Shown: one piece after another, positions 1 to 6,300 of the stretch
How the letters are laid out: every line of letters starts with the position of its first letter
Position numbering within the stretch: the stretch's first letter is position 1
Assembly (NCBI GenBank): GCA_030594505.1
Contig: JAUVFC010000073.1
Coordinates: 1 to 7,913 of the forward strand
DNA length: 7,913 bases
Direction: 5' to 3'
Source of the DNA: Desulfobacterales bacterium
GTDB lineage: Bacteria > Desulfobacterota > Desulfobacteria > Desulfobacterales > C00003106
Position numbers and translations under genes: made by a program
The notes under the pieces: model-generated
Seen by the model: the letters and a program-made list of their open reading frames with translations, nothing else
Told to the model about the DNA's origin: nothing
Databases searched by the model: none

Positions 1-193
1 CCTCTGCGAAGGCCGCCAGGGCGGCGGGGGCGTCGTAGCTGACGGCGTAGAGCTTGATTCCCGCCGCCTCGAAGCTGGGTAGTGCGTCTTGCAGCTCACC
101 GAGCTGCGTCATGCACGGCGGTCACCAGACGGCCGATCGAAAGAACACGACGGCCGCTTTGGAGTCAGCCCGGTCGGCGTGCAGCGCGATTCG
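1..193 (-). CDS. Redoxin-domain (AhpC/TSA, thioredoxin-fold) selenoprotein, internal fragment with in-frame UGA
   Basis: The minus strand reads as a continuous redoxin core: a beta strand (KAAVVFFRSAVW), then UGA (124-122), PPC, then MTQLGELQDALPSF, then AAGIKLYAVSYD and an alanine-rich helix running off the window at position 1. In this family the usual motif is RSADWCP[FY]CxxQLxEL, so the UGA sits exactly at the first (catalytic) cysteine of CxxC. The match continues in frame on both sides of the UGA, and a SECIS-like hairpin follows, so selenocysteine is the preferred reading (W-U-P-P-C). Such proteins are thiol/selenol redox enzymes that reduce peroxides or disulfides. The fragment lacks its N-terminal 40 or so residues and a start codon: upstream the frame enters the scaffold gene, with no ATG before a stop at 244-242. 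The C-terminus is cut by the window edge. GC is about 67%, against mid-40s in the phage genes, so it is foreign to them. The alternative is a TGC-to-TGA pseudogene or a sequencing error. Confidence 0.72.
91..107 (-). promoter_or_regulatory. Candidate bacterial SECIS hairpin downstream of the UGA
   Basis: On the minus strand GCAGCTC (107-101), GGT (100-98) and GAGCTGC (97-91) form a perfect 7-bp stem with a GGU loop inside the redoxin reading frame. The first loop base lies 21 nt after the UGA at 124-122. As I recall the bacterial SECIS rules, these are a G in the first two loop bases, a stem of 4-16 bp and 16-37 nt from UGA to loop; all three are met. The loop codon GGT gives Gly where relatives usually have Val (QLVELQ), which could reflect RNA-level constraint. 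SelB binding is inferred, not shown. Confidence 0.6.
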
Positions 194-203
194 GTTAATT
201 TTA
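193..203. other. Composition and gene-content junction (phage scaffold end / bacterial redoxin fragment)
   Basis: The scaffold stop TAA is at 203-201. Recognisable redoxin sequence begins about 8 bases further along the minus strand. GC changes here from mid-40s to about two-thirds. The redoxin has no start or N-terminal strand, and the capsid gene normally found after the scaffold is missing. No tRNA end, integrase site or inverted repeat is visible at the join. It is either a chimeric assembly join or an illegitimate recombination point; the sequence alone does not decide. Confidence 0.55.
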
Positions 204-1115
204 CACTCGTCTTTCGTTTTTAGCGAAGGCCCCCATAACAGTCATAGGCTCTTCGTCTTTGTCCTCTTCGTCACCTTTCGCAACTTTAGAGGTTCCTTTG
301 TCGAGGACAGCGTTTTTCTTTTGAGCATTCTTTTCCTTATCCCGAAGGGTTTTATCGCCCTTAAGGATTCCAGTCTTTACTCGTTTCACTTCCCCAACCG
401 TCCAGTCAATTCTTTTTTCCAGAGTTTCACCTTTTGCCCGGCCAGACACATCCCAAAATAAAGAAGAATCAAAAGAATCTTCCTTCATATCAAGCCCTGC
501 CTTGGTAGCAACTTTAATGGCTTGCTTACGAATTGCATCATCTTCCGCGTTTTGGTCGGCCTCTTCCTTGGCCTGCGCATCTCTTTGACCTAAAATCTCA
601 GAAACAACTTTTGTTATCACCTTAATTTTCTCTTCAGCTATCTTAGGGTAATAACTTTCTTCGTCATCGGCAGCAAGTCCATCTAACTCCCTGTAGACAG
701 AAGCCACAGCTTTTTTAAGCTCAGGGGTAATGTCTCCCACCTTAGCAAGCTGTTTTCTTGCAATATCGTCTACCTTTTTCTGCAAGTCAGCATTGGCCTT
801 TTTCAGGTCGCCAGCCTCTTTCTCCGCTCGGCGCATTTCCTTGGTCGCTTCGCGGTAGCCTTTTTCGGCCTCCTCTTGAGACTCATACTTGAAATCCTTT
901 TTTTCTTCAGTTTCCTCTTCGGATTCCTCAGTTTCAGTCTCTTTTTCCTCTTCCACTTTTTCGGTTTCAGATTCTTCTTCGGTTTCTTTCTCTTTGGTTT
1001 CCGTTTTTTCCTCAGTTTCAGATTCCTCAGTCTCCTCATCGCCGAACATGGTTTCGGATTCAGCCATAGCGTCCTCTACCGTCTTGGCCTCTTCAGTTGT
1101 TTCTTTTTCGGGCAT
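201..1115 (-). CDS. Putative capsid scaffolding protein
   Basis: This 304-residue, highly charged protein is the likely procapsid scaffold, which guides coat-protein assembly and is then removed. Residues about 27-72 are a low-complexity run dominated by Glu, Thr, Ser and Lys. Residues about 80-122 are predicted coiled coil (SQEEAEKGYREATKEMRRAEK...). Residues 130-250 are mixed helix, and the tail is charged with a basic end (AFAKNERRV). Acidic and coiled-coil N-terminal part, basic C-terminus, about 300 residues and position two genes after the portal all fit phage scaffolds, P22 gp8 being a well-known one of similar length, though I see no sequence match to it. The ATG start is well placed behind AAAGGAG. 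The TAA at 203-201 is immediately followed by non-phage sequence, so the coat gene cannot be seen. A head-decoration or protease-scaffold role is possible, but no protease motif is visible. Confidence 0.72.
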   Translation of the reverse strand: MPEKETTEEAKTVEDAMAESETMFGDEETEESETEEKTETKEKETEEESETEKVEEEKETETEESEEETEEKKDFKYESQEEAEKGYREATKEMRRAEKEAGDLKKANADLQKKVDDIARKQLAKVGDITPELKKAVASVYRELDGLAADDEESYYPKIAEEKIKVITKVVSEILGQRDAQAKEEADQNAEDDAIRKQAIKVATKAGLDMKEDSFDSSLFWDVSGRAKGETLEKRIDWTVGEVKRVKTGILKGDKTLRDKEKNAQKKNAVLDKGTSKVAKGDEEDKDEEPMTVMGAFAKNERRV

Positions 1116-1163
1116 AGTGTTACTCCTTTCTTCGGCGGGTAGCCGTACAGGGACCGCCTTTAT

Positions 1164-1229
1164 TTATGCTGCCTGAACTATCACCGGGTGTCTTACAACA
1201 GCGGGTAAGGGCCGGATTTTGGCTGACAC
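1164..1229 (-). CDS. Possible very small protein (21 residues), GTG start
   Basis: In the 139-base gap between the 108-residue gene and the scaffold, a GTG at 1229 follows AAGGAT at close spacing and opens a 21-residue frame, MSAKIRPLPAVVRHPVIVQAA, ending at TAA. The composition (alternating Pro, Val, Ile, Arg) looks protein-like rather than random. It starts 25 bases after the preceding stop and ends 48 bases before the scaffold ATG. No function can be given. It may be chance, or this gap may serve only as a leader for the scaffold. Confidence 0.33.
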   Translation of the reverse strand: MSAKIRPLPAVVRHPVIVQAA

Positions 1230-1254
1230 GGTATCCTTAAAAGGGGCGCGTCAG

Positions 1255-1581
1255 TTACTTCGCATATTTTTTTAAACTCCCCATCTCTTGTGCTACGATT
1301 CGATCCGCAGCGTCTAATTTGAATTTCACTGAATCAAGTATTTCCCGATAAACATTGCACTCAGGATCTTCAGTCATAAGCTGATTAACCCGTTTCACAA
1401 AAAGGGTGACTATCTCATTCACCATGGCCCCGCCTTCGCCAGCCAGGTCAGATATTAGCTCGTTCGCTCTTGCGGTTATCTTTTCTTTTGCGATTTGTTG
1501 CAGCATCAATCTCTCTGCCGTTGCCGGTTGTCTGCTTACGGGGTCAATATCAACTCCTGCCATATTCAATGGGTTTTGCAT
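1255..1581 (-). CDS. Hypothetical helical phage protein between portal and scaffold
   Basis: This protein has 108 residues and no recognised family. It looks mainly helical: ATAERLMLQQIAKEKITARANELI, then a Gly-rich turn (AGEGGA), then long amphipathic helices to the C-terminus (MGSLKKYAK). There is no signal peptide or membrane segment. Its ATG shares one base with the portal stop (TAATG), so translation is probably coupled to the portal gene. Its place between portal and scaffold suggests a head-morphogenesis role, but that is position only. The ATG is fixed by the overlap. Confidence 0.8.
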   Translation of the reverse strand: MQNPLNMAGVDIDPVSRQPATAERLMLQQIAKEKITARANELISDLAGEGGAMVNEIVTLFVKRVNQLMTEDPECNVYREILDSVKFKLDAADRIVAQEMGSLKKYAK

Positions 1582-3470
1582 TACTGCATCCTTTCTCTTT
1601 GCGCCTTGCCCAAGGCTTGGATTTTATCAAGCTCAAGGTTTGACATTTTTTCAGCGTGTAAAGCTCGCGCCCTTTCTGCCTCCATAGCTATCTTGTCCTG
1701 CTCTATATCCATCATTTGTTGTTGTTTGCCCTCTTCCTGCTCTTTTATTTCAACGGCTTCCTCTTCAGTAGCAAGAATCTTCTCATCAGCAAGATTGGTT
1801 CTTTCTTCGATAGCCTTCAAAATCTGGTAAGGCTTCAGGTAAGGCACAAACGGACTTCCCGGCTCCATAAGAGGCAAGATCGTATCTCGAATATTCCCCA
1901 TAGTCTCGTTGTCTTTCAAGATTGCAGTTAATCCGCTCACATGAAAACTGCCAGTCAGTTCCGGTAAAAAAACGCCTGTGTCGCTTTCAAGGCTGACAAG
2001 CTCTTGGATTTCCTCTTCCGGGAAAACTTCCAAAAGGGCTTCTATTCCCGCGTTAATTTGGACGCATTCCATACCGGCCTTGATAGCGTTGATTGCCCCG
2101 TCCTCTGTATTCTCACCCATCAGACCAAAAACGCCCATTGCCTGGTCGAGGTTCTGCGCTTTCTCTCTTGCCGTGACTTCTCTTGGCCCTGTCCGTCCCG
2201 CGATAGCGTCATTAATGAACGTGCCCTCTTCAAACGATTCGATCCCAAATTTAATAGCCGACAGCACATCGGCAGTCTTTGCTTTCCGTTCAACCGTTCT
2301 TACGGCCTGATTTCCTGATACGGTTCCGCGGGCAAGATACGTTTTCCCGGGAACTGTATCAAGATCGGACTGGTCAACAAAAGCAGACGTGTCAATTTCC
2401 GTCATCGGGTTTACAACCCAATTAAGGTTGTCGATATGCAAACACAGCAGTGAGCACATGAAATTCCACAGAGACCTTACCCCTTGCAACAGGCCCCGCC
2501 CATTGTACGAAAGAAAGTCAGGGATAGGGCTAAATGACGTGCCCGGCCATTTAAGAGTAGGATAAGGGGATAGTTTCGGTGGGGATATGATAGTATTGCC
2601 TGCGAATGTATAAGTTGCGTTAGGCAGTAAAAGATTGCCTTTCGGGTCAAGAACTGTACCCCAAAACTCTGAGGTCAAAATTGGTTTGCGAAATTTGGTT
2701 CTTTCCCAAGCCATATTCTTTCGTTTGGCAAGTTCTTCTTTTGTCAGGTTGCTGTCTTTCGGGATTGTAGCGTCATCTTTTGCTTTGCCTACGTTGACAT
2801 ACCGCCCGTTCGCCTCTAATTCCTTTAAAACGTGGTAGTCAATATATTCCTGGTGAATCCAGTACATGCCGGACTGTGGGTCTCTTGGGGTCGCGTCAGG
2901 GTCACGGTGAATCTTCCACGGTTCCACTAACGCATAGGATAAACCGTTTTGCCAAACCGGAATCATCTCTAACCCCTGCCCAACAGCAAACCCGAACCCG
3001 CTTGCGTCAGTGAAAGAAACTTTAAAATTAGCTTTTGTCTTTCCAAGCTGATGCTTCATGAGCTTTTCCCAAAAATCGCCGGTCTCAGGTACGGTCTCAT
3101 TCTCGATTGATAGAAAGCTCGGTGAAAACGCCTTCCTAATGGCGCTCATAGCAAATTGTACGGCGGCATGAGGTTTTGGAATTACAACTCTTGACTGCCA
3201 ATCTTCCTTATTAGAGTAATTAAGTGGTTCGTCTTCGTGGTACATTCTCAGGCATTCAGCCTGAATTTCTCTTGTAGACCGCATGGCCTTTACGGAAGCG
3301 TCAATTTGGTCTTGAGCGTATTCGACAAAGTGCGCCTCATTTTCACCTGCGTATCGTTGTGTGGCATCAAGGCGTTCTTCTTTCTCGATATCGTCCATTA
3401 CAGGATCTCTATACGCTGCATCACGCAATGCCTGCTTTATTTCATCGAAATATTCTGTTCGATCTCTCAT
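1581..3470 (-). CDS. Portal protein (head-tail connector)
   Basis: The portal forms the dodecameric ring at one capsid vertex through which TerL pumps DNA. From the ATG at 3470 the product has 629 residues, a normal large portal. Supporting stretches are the N-terminal helical part with NKEDWQSRVVIPKPHAAVQFAMSAIRKAF (about 87-115), EPWKIHRDPDATPRD (183-197), the region around GLLQGVRSLWNFMCSLLCLHIDNLNWVVNP (326-355), resembling the long helix and bilayer-like segment of portals, and GRTGPREVTAREKAQNLDQ (425-443), matching the T-[AE]-x-E helix after the crown-facing loop. Residues about 556-629 form a charged, Gln-rich coiled coil. A GTG nine bases upstream is in frame, but AAGGTGG is ideally spaced for the ATG, which overlaps the upstream stop as ATGA. 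The gene order TerL, small ORF, portal, scaffold supports the call. Confidence 0.85.
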   Translation of the reverse strand: MRDRTEYFDEIKQALRDAAYRDPVMDDIEKEERLDATQRYAGENEAHFVEYAQDQIDASVKAMRSTREIQAECLRMYHEDEPLNYSNKEDWQSRVVIPKPHAAVQFAMSAIRKAFSPSFLSIENETVPETGDFWEKLMKHQLGKTKANFKVSFTDASGFGFAVGQGLEMIPVWQNGLSYALVEPWKIHRDPDATPRDPQSGMYWIHQEYIDYHVLKELEANGRYVNVGKAKDDATIPKDSNLTKEELAKRKNMAWERTKFRKPILTSEFWGTVLDPKGNLLLPNATYTFAGNTIISPPKLSPYPTLKWPGTSFSPIPDFLSYNGRGLLQGVRSLWNFMCSLLCLHIDNLNWVVNPMTEIDTSAFVDQSDLDTVPGKTYLARGTVSGNQAVRTVERKAKTADVLSAIKFGIESFEEGTFINDAIAGRTGPREVTAREKAQNLDQAMGVFGLMGENTEDGAINAIKAGMECVQINAGIEALLEVFPEEEIQELVSLESDTGVFLPELTGSFHVSGLTAILKDNETMGNIRDTILPLMEPGSPFVPYLKPYQILKAIEERTNLADEKILATEEEAVEIKEQEEGKQQQMMDIEQDKIAMEAERARALHAEKMSNLELDKIQALGKAQRERMQ

Positions 3471-3718
3471 TTGTGCCACCTTATGTCATCGTAGTGATCC
3501 CTGAAAGAGCGGGACATGACGGGAAGTTTCTCGCCGGATGGGAGGGGAGTAGGAGACCCATTCCAGCCGAGATCATTTCCATCCTTGTCGATAGGATGGT
3601 GTACTTCGCCGGTAGTCATGTCCCGGTACACCTCTTTCGTCTCATTTTCCCCGTCTGCACCTCGCCTTTGAAATTCCTTCATAGGCCAGAATCGTTTATG
3701 ACCGTATGTTTCAAGCAT
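3467..3718 (-). CDS. Hypothetical small protein between large terminase and portal
   Basis: This 83-residue soluble protein starts with MLETYGHKRFWPMKEF and is rich in charged and Gly residues (RRGADGENETKEVYRD, then HHPIDKDGNDLGWNGSP). I do not recognise it. The ATG lies inside the 3' end of the terminase gene (8-base overlap), with GGGG as a weak ribosome site. A TTG two codons upstream is possible but less likely. Its stop overlaps the portal start as ATGA, so all three genes are probably translationally coupled. Small proteins at this position occur in many phages, some as head-tail joining or DNA-packaging accessories; no specific role is claimed here. Confidence 0.8.
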   Translation of the reverse strand: MLETYGHKRFWPMKEFQRRGADGENETKEVYRDMTTGEVHHPIDKDGNDLGWNGSPTPLPSGEKLPVMSRSFRDHYDDIRWHK

Positions 3719-5165
3719 GAGCAATCCCCACAGAATAAGACGCAGCCCTTTTCTTTGTTATAGAGTTCATCTTCGCCCACATTTCTCTCAGTTTCTTTTT
3801 ATTCATAGTCCCGGTTGAAAGCAGAACATTAACAGCATTTACCCAAGCATCGCCAACATGACTATCTTCGTTTTTTACCGGGATATCGTTTACCACATTC
3901 CCTGAATTATCCGTTTTATAATACCACCCGCCAGCAAGGGCACTATGTAAAATTCTGTTATTCGGGTTTATAACGATTGCAGGCATACCGTTTATGCTAT
4001 GGTTCAGTGCCCTGATGATTCCACGTTTCATGTGAGTCCATTTAGGTGGCCCGCCCTCAAACTGTGTCTCAAACGCTTCTTCGATAACTCTTGACGCTGA
4101 CATTTGAATATTGCTTTGGTCAGGTGTTTGCATACTCGTATCGCCGCAGTCCCGCCATGCAGAGCATTTGTCTTTCCATCTTGGGCTTTCAAGTAAAGGC
4201 TTAACCTGGTTCTCGATAAGTGTCCGAACGTCCCCGCCTTCCAATCGGCAAGTATCCAAAAATACAAGCCTTCCGGTATTCGTAATTTGCCCTATCACTG
4301 CGCTTGGATTGAACCAGCCATCCCAACCCCTGAATCCCACAAGGCCCCTTGCCGGGATTAACCTGTCCAGGGAAAGATGCTGTCCGTTTTTGTTATAATC
4401 CGGTGTCACCTTCGACCCTTTGTAAATTTTTGCAAACTGTCCTTCAACGAACCGTTCACTCCCTGAACTGTCCTTTCCATACGCAACCGCAGTCGCCTGC
4501 CGTGCAAAATCGCTCAGGTTATCGTTCTCGCCCTTTGGAATTCGGAATATCCTGAAAGTAATTAGCGGATAATTCGAGTCAACGAGGTGAAGCCCGTCTT
4601 GAGACAGCTCCGTATCAAGAAAAAATCTCTTGTACGTCCAATGATTTTCTTCCCCAGGGTTCATAGAAATCTGAAGCCTTGGAATCGTGTTCTTTTGCCG
4701 CGCACAAGCCGCTAATGCTGCGTTAAATACGTCCTCGCTCAATCCAGCATTCACAGCCTCGGCAATCGGGGCAGGCTCTTCAAGCCAGATAAGGGCATAT
4801 TCTGGCCCCATGAGCTTTGAAAGTGCCGCCGCATCGTCAATTCCGAATAGATCAACCTCAACTTTCGGGCTGGAATTAATCACCAAATGCTTATAGTCAT
4901 TCTTGAACCGGTATAAATCCAACGGCAAAGCATCCATGATCGACCGCGCCGTAGAGGTCTTTATATTCTCGTGCGTGTCCCGGACTATCGCGCACCGGAT
5001 ATTCTTTCCACATCGTTTGGCGTGCTGCATCATCGCAACAATATTTGCGTACGTCTTACCTTCGCCCTTTGACGAGTAAAGCAAGTTCACAATCGCATCA
5101 GAAAACACAAATGAATCCTGTGTAGGCGAAAGCTCAATTTTCAGTTGTGAGGTTTCTTTTTGCAT
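3711..5165 (-). CDS. terL: Terminase large subunit (packaging ATPase and nuclease)
   Basis: TerL docks on the portal, hydrolyses ATP to drive DNA into the procapsid and cuts the concatemer. The 484-residue length is typical. The ATPase half shows a Walker A, SSKGEGKT (31-38), a Walker B with catalytic glutamates, ALIWLEE (124-130), and a coupling motif around SMNPGEENHWTYKRFF (167-182). The RNase H-like nuclease half shows GWD (D282 in GFRGWDGWFNP), RDCGD (D339 or D342) and NEDSHVGDAW (D434/D439), giving the expected three acidic metal ligands. All motifs look intact. The ATG start is supported by AAGGGGAAGT just upstream, and a consensus-like promoter lies only about 20 bases before it, so this gene probably heads its own transcript. 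It overlaps the next gene by 8 bases. Confidence 0.93.
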   Translation of the reverse strand: MQKETSQLKIELSPTQDSFVFSDAIVNLLYSSKGEGKTYANIVAMMQHAKRCGKNIRCAIVRDTHENIKTSTARSIMDALPLDLYRFKNDYKHLVINSSPKVEVDLFGIDDAAALSKLMGPEYALIWLEEPAPIAEAVNAGLSEDVFNAALAACARQKNTIPRLQISMNPGEENHWTYKRFFLDTELSQDGLHLVDSNYPLITFRIFRIPKGENDNLSDFARQATAVAYGKDSSGSERFVEGQFAKIYKGSKVTPDYNKNGQHLSLDRLIPARGLVGFRGWDGWFNPSAVIGQITNTGRLVFLDTCRLEGGDVRTLIENQVKPLLESPRWKDKCSAWRDCGDTSMQTPDQSNIQMSASRVIEEAFETQFEGGPPKWTHMKRGIIRALNHSINGMPAIVINPNNRILHSALAGGWYYKTDNSGNVVNDIPVKNEDSHVGDAWVNAVNVLLSTGTMNKKKLREMWAKMNSITKKRAASYSVGIAHA

Positions 5166-5181
5166 ACTTCCCCTTTTTTCA

Positions 5182-5210
5182 ACTATACATCAGAAAAACT
5201 TATATGTCAA
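5182..5210 (-). promoter_or_regulatory. Sigma70-type promoter for the terL-portal-scaffold operon
   Basis: On the minus strand a perfect -35, TTGACA (5210-5205), is followed after exactly 17 bases by a -10, TATAGT (5187-5182), one base from consensus. The predicted start of transcription is near 5175, about ten bases before the terL ATG, leaving a leader that is little more than the ribosome-binding site. The promoter sits in the only real gap (63 bases) in the tightly packed stretch from 6300 to 1581. Its spacer contains one of two operator-like direct repeats, suggesting repression. Confidence 0.72.
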
Positions 5211-5232
5211 ACAACCTATCAGAAAAAGTTAT
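5189..5232 (-). repeat. Two 15-bp direct repeats overlapping the terL promoter (candidate operators)
   Basis: ATCAGAAAAACTTAT (5189-5203, plus-strand text) and ATCAGAAAAAGTTAT (5218-5232) differ at one base and are spaced 29 bp start to start, slightly under three helical turns. The first lies inside the -10/-35 spacer of the terL promoter; the second is just upstream of the -35 and overlaps the stop of the preceding gene. Each is also an imperfect palindrome (ATCAG / CTTAT arms around AAAAA). This layout suits a dimeric repressor or activator, but no regulator is encoded in the window. Confidence 0.5.
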
Positions 5233-5471
5233 GGACTGCAAGCAATATTCTTAGGCATCTCAATCTTAAGCCCCCATTCGCCTTTCACTTTTTCTATAGG
5301 GAGCACTTCCCCGCCAAAAAACATTACATATTGTGTCCGTCCAAAATTATCAGGTCCGTAAACTGTCACTACTTCCCATTCTTTTCTATCTGGAACCCTA
5401 AAAAAATAAACCCCAGGCTTTAAGTGTCCAGTCGCTACTGTTTCGGTTTCGTTATTCCTTCCTTTTGTCAT
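5229..5471 (-). CDS. Hypothetical small phage protein
   Basis: This is an 80-residue soluble protein. The central part, LKPGVYFFRVPDRKEWEVVTVYG followed by YVMFFGGEVLPIEKVKGEWG, alternates hydrophobic and polar residues like a small beta-barrel. It resembles the short 'x-PGxY-x-DxxxWEVVxVY' proteins I recall from many phage accessory regions, whose function is unknown. The ATG overlaps the previous stop as ATGA with GGAGA close upstream, so the two genes are coupled. Its TAA lies inside the upstream copy of the operator-like repeat before terL. Confidence 0.78.
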   Translation of the reverse strand: MTKGRNNETETVATGHLKPGVYFFRVPDRKEWEVVTVYGPDNFGRTQYVMFFGGEVLPIEKVKGEWGLKIEMPKNIACSP

Positions 5472-5821
5472 TTTCTCTCCATAGTGGTAAGCAAAACCAA
5501 GGCAAAAGATTCCATCGCATCCGTGACTGCCTCTATCTCATCCTGAGTCGTAGCCTTTCGGAAACAATCAGTAAGATATGGTTCAAGTTGTTCAAGATGA
5601 GAAGCCACTTTACTTTCATTTCCCTCCCCATATTCACCATGGGCAGGCACATTGCTCTCGCTCCGGGCAAAAATAAACTGACCTTGTTGATTCCCTTCCT
5701 CATCCTCAAGAATCAATTTACCTCCTGTTTTGTCGTAATCAGTGTTAGCATCTATCCTAATGCAATTAAAACAATTCTGACTTCTTAGGAATGAAACTAA
5801 CTCGCTCACTTTCGTTTTCAT
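5468..5821 (-). CDS. Hypothetical phage protein
   Basis: This 117-residue acidic soluble protein has no recognised family. It begins MKTKVSELVSFLRSQNCFNCIRIDAN, with a C-x-x-C pair (about residues 17-20), but no second pair is present to complete a zinc site. A beta-like stretch (GGKLILEDEEGNQQGQFIFAR) and a helical C-terminus (QDEIEAVTDAMESFALVLLTTMERK) follow. The ATG follows a strong GGGGAGGG site, 12 bases after the preceding stop. The downstream gene overlaps it by 4 bases. No function is inferred beyond membership of the small-gene cluster between the terminase subunits. Confidence 0.78.
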   Translation of the reverse strand: MKTKVSELVSFLRSQNCFNCIRIDANTDYDKTGGKLILEDEEGNQQGQFIFARSESNVPAHGEYGEGNESKVASHLEQLEPYLTDCFRKATTQDEIEAVTDAMESFALVLLTTMERK

Positions 5822-5833
5822 AATTACCCTCCC

Positions 5834-6076
5834 CTAATGCGGTAAAATCAACCCATTACTCGGCTTCACAATCTTACTCGCCGCTTCTTGTGCATAGAAC
5901 CGAGACAATACACCCATCGCCTGCCCTAAAATCCCCATAATAGCAATCGGATTCTGAATCGGCCCTGATACATTCACTTGGCCATCACTCAATAAATTAA
6001 TCGAGATCGTGTTAATAATTGTAGGCTTCTGCTGCGCCTCTTTCTTTTCCTCTTTTATTCTTTGCACTTTCCCCAT
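5834..6076 (-). CDS. Hypothetical small phage protein
   Basis: This 80-residue protein has a Lys/Glu-rich start (MGKVQRIKEEKKEAQQK), then a beta-hairpin-like TISINLLSDGQVNVSGPI, then a hydrophobic helix, IAIMGILGQAMGVLSRFYAQEAA. The 'DGQVxVSGPI-x-N' motif followed by a helix resembles short uncharacterised proteins I recall from phage genomes. The helix is interrupted by Gly and Gln and is a poor membrane span. The ATG shares one base with the preceding stop (TAATG), with GGGAGGATG just upstream inside the preceding gene, so the start is secure. It ends in TAG. Confidence 0.76.
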   Translation of the reverse strand: MGKVQRIKEEKKEAQQKPTIINTISINLLSDGQVNVSGPIQNPIAIMGILGQAMGVLSRFYAQEAASKIVKPSNGLILPH

Positions 6077-6300
6077 TATTCATCCTCCCGTTTATACCTA
6101 AAAATTTTTACTCCCTTTTCCCTTTCCCCATAATACCTGAACGGTACTCTCACTACGACTGGCCCCTCCGGATAGACAGCCTCGTCAGTTAAGATGCTTA
6201 AAGGCGGCTCCAGGGGGATTAAAACAGAACCATATATCATAGCGTCTTTAGAAACATCCCCTTCTTTCCGCCAACCGTCTATGTCAAATATCACTTTCAT
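6076..6300 (-). CDS. Hypothetical small phage protein
   Basis: From the ATG at 6300 this encodes 74 residues (MKVIFDIDGWRKEGDVSKD...), mostly beta-like, with PLEPPLSILTDEAVYPEGPVVVRVPFRYYG and a basic C-terminus (KIFRYKREDE). An in-frame ATG at 6336 would add 12 residues but would overlap the upstream gene by 53 bases and has a poor ribosome site. The 6300 start has GGAGGAAGGA upstream, somewhat far, and a 17-base overlap, and I prefer it. No family is recognised. The FDIDG string at the start recalls a HAD motif I, but the protein is far too short for a HAD hydrolase. Confidence 0.7.
   Translation of the reverse strand: MKVIFDIDGWRKEGDVSKDAMIYGSVLIPLEPPLSILTDEAVYPEGPVVVRVPFRYYGEREKGVKIFRYKREDE

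Noticed and set aside
122..124. Phage-wide stop codon reassignment (TGA or TAA read as an amino acid)
   Set aside because: The phage genes end normally with all three stops, and the TGA lies in the non-phage segment at a catalytic cysteine position.
54..461. Plus-strand frame of 135 codons across the left junction
   Set aside because: It spans two DNA segments of different composition and is antisense to both the redoxin fragment and the scaffold end; its sequence is not protein-like.
876..1176. Long plus-strand frames rich in Phe/Leu or Ser opposite the scaffold gene
   Set aside because: They mirror the acidic low-complexity region of the scaffold (GAA-rich strand reads as TTC/TCT on the other), with no ribosome site and repetitive composition.
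3471..3479. GTG start for the portal nine bases upstream of the ATG
   Set aside because: AAGGTGG is correctly spaced for the ATG at 3470 and would overlap the GTG itself; the ATGA overlap also favours the ATG.
5189..5232. Short CRISPR-like repeat pair
   Set aside because: Only two 15-bp copies with a 14-bp gap, overlapping a promoter; spacing and size fit operators, not CRISPR.
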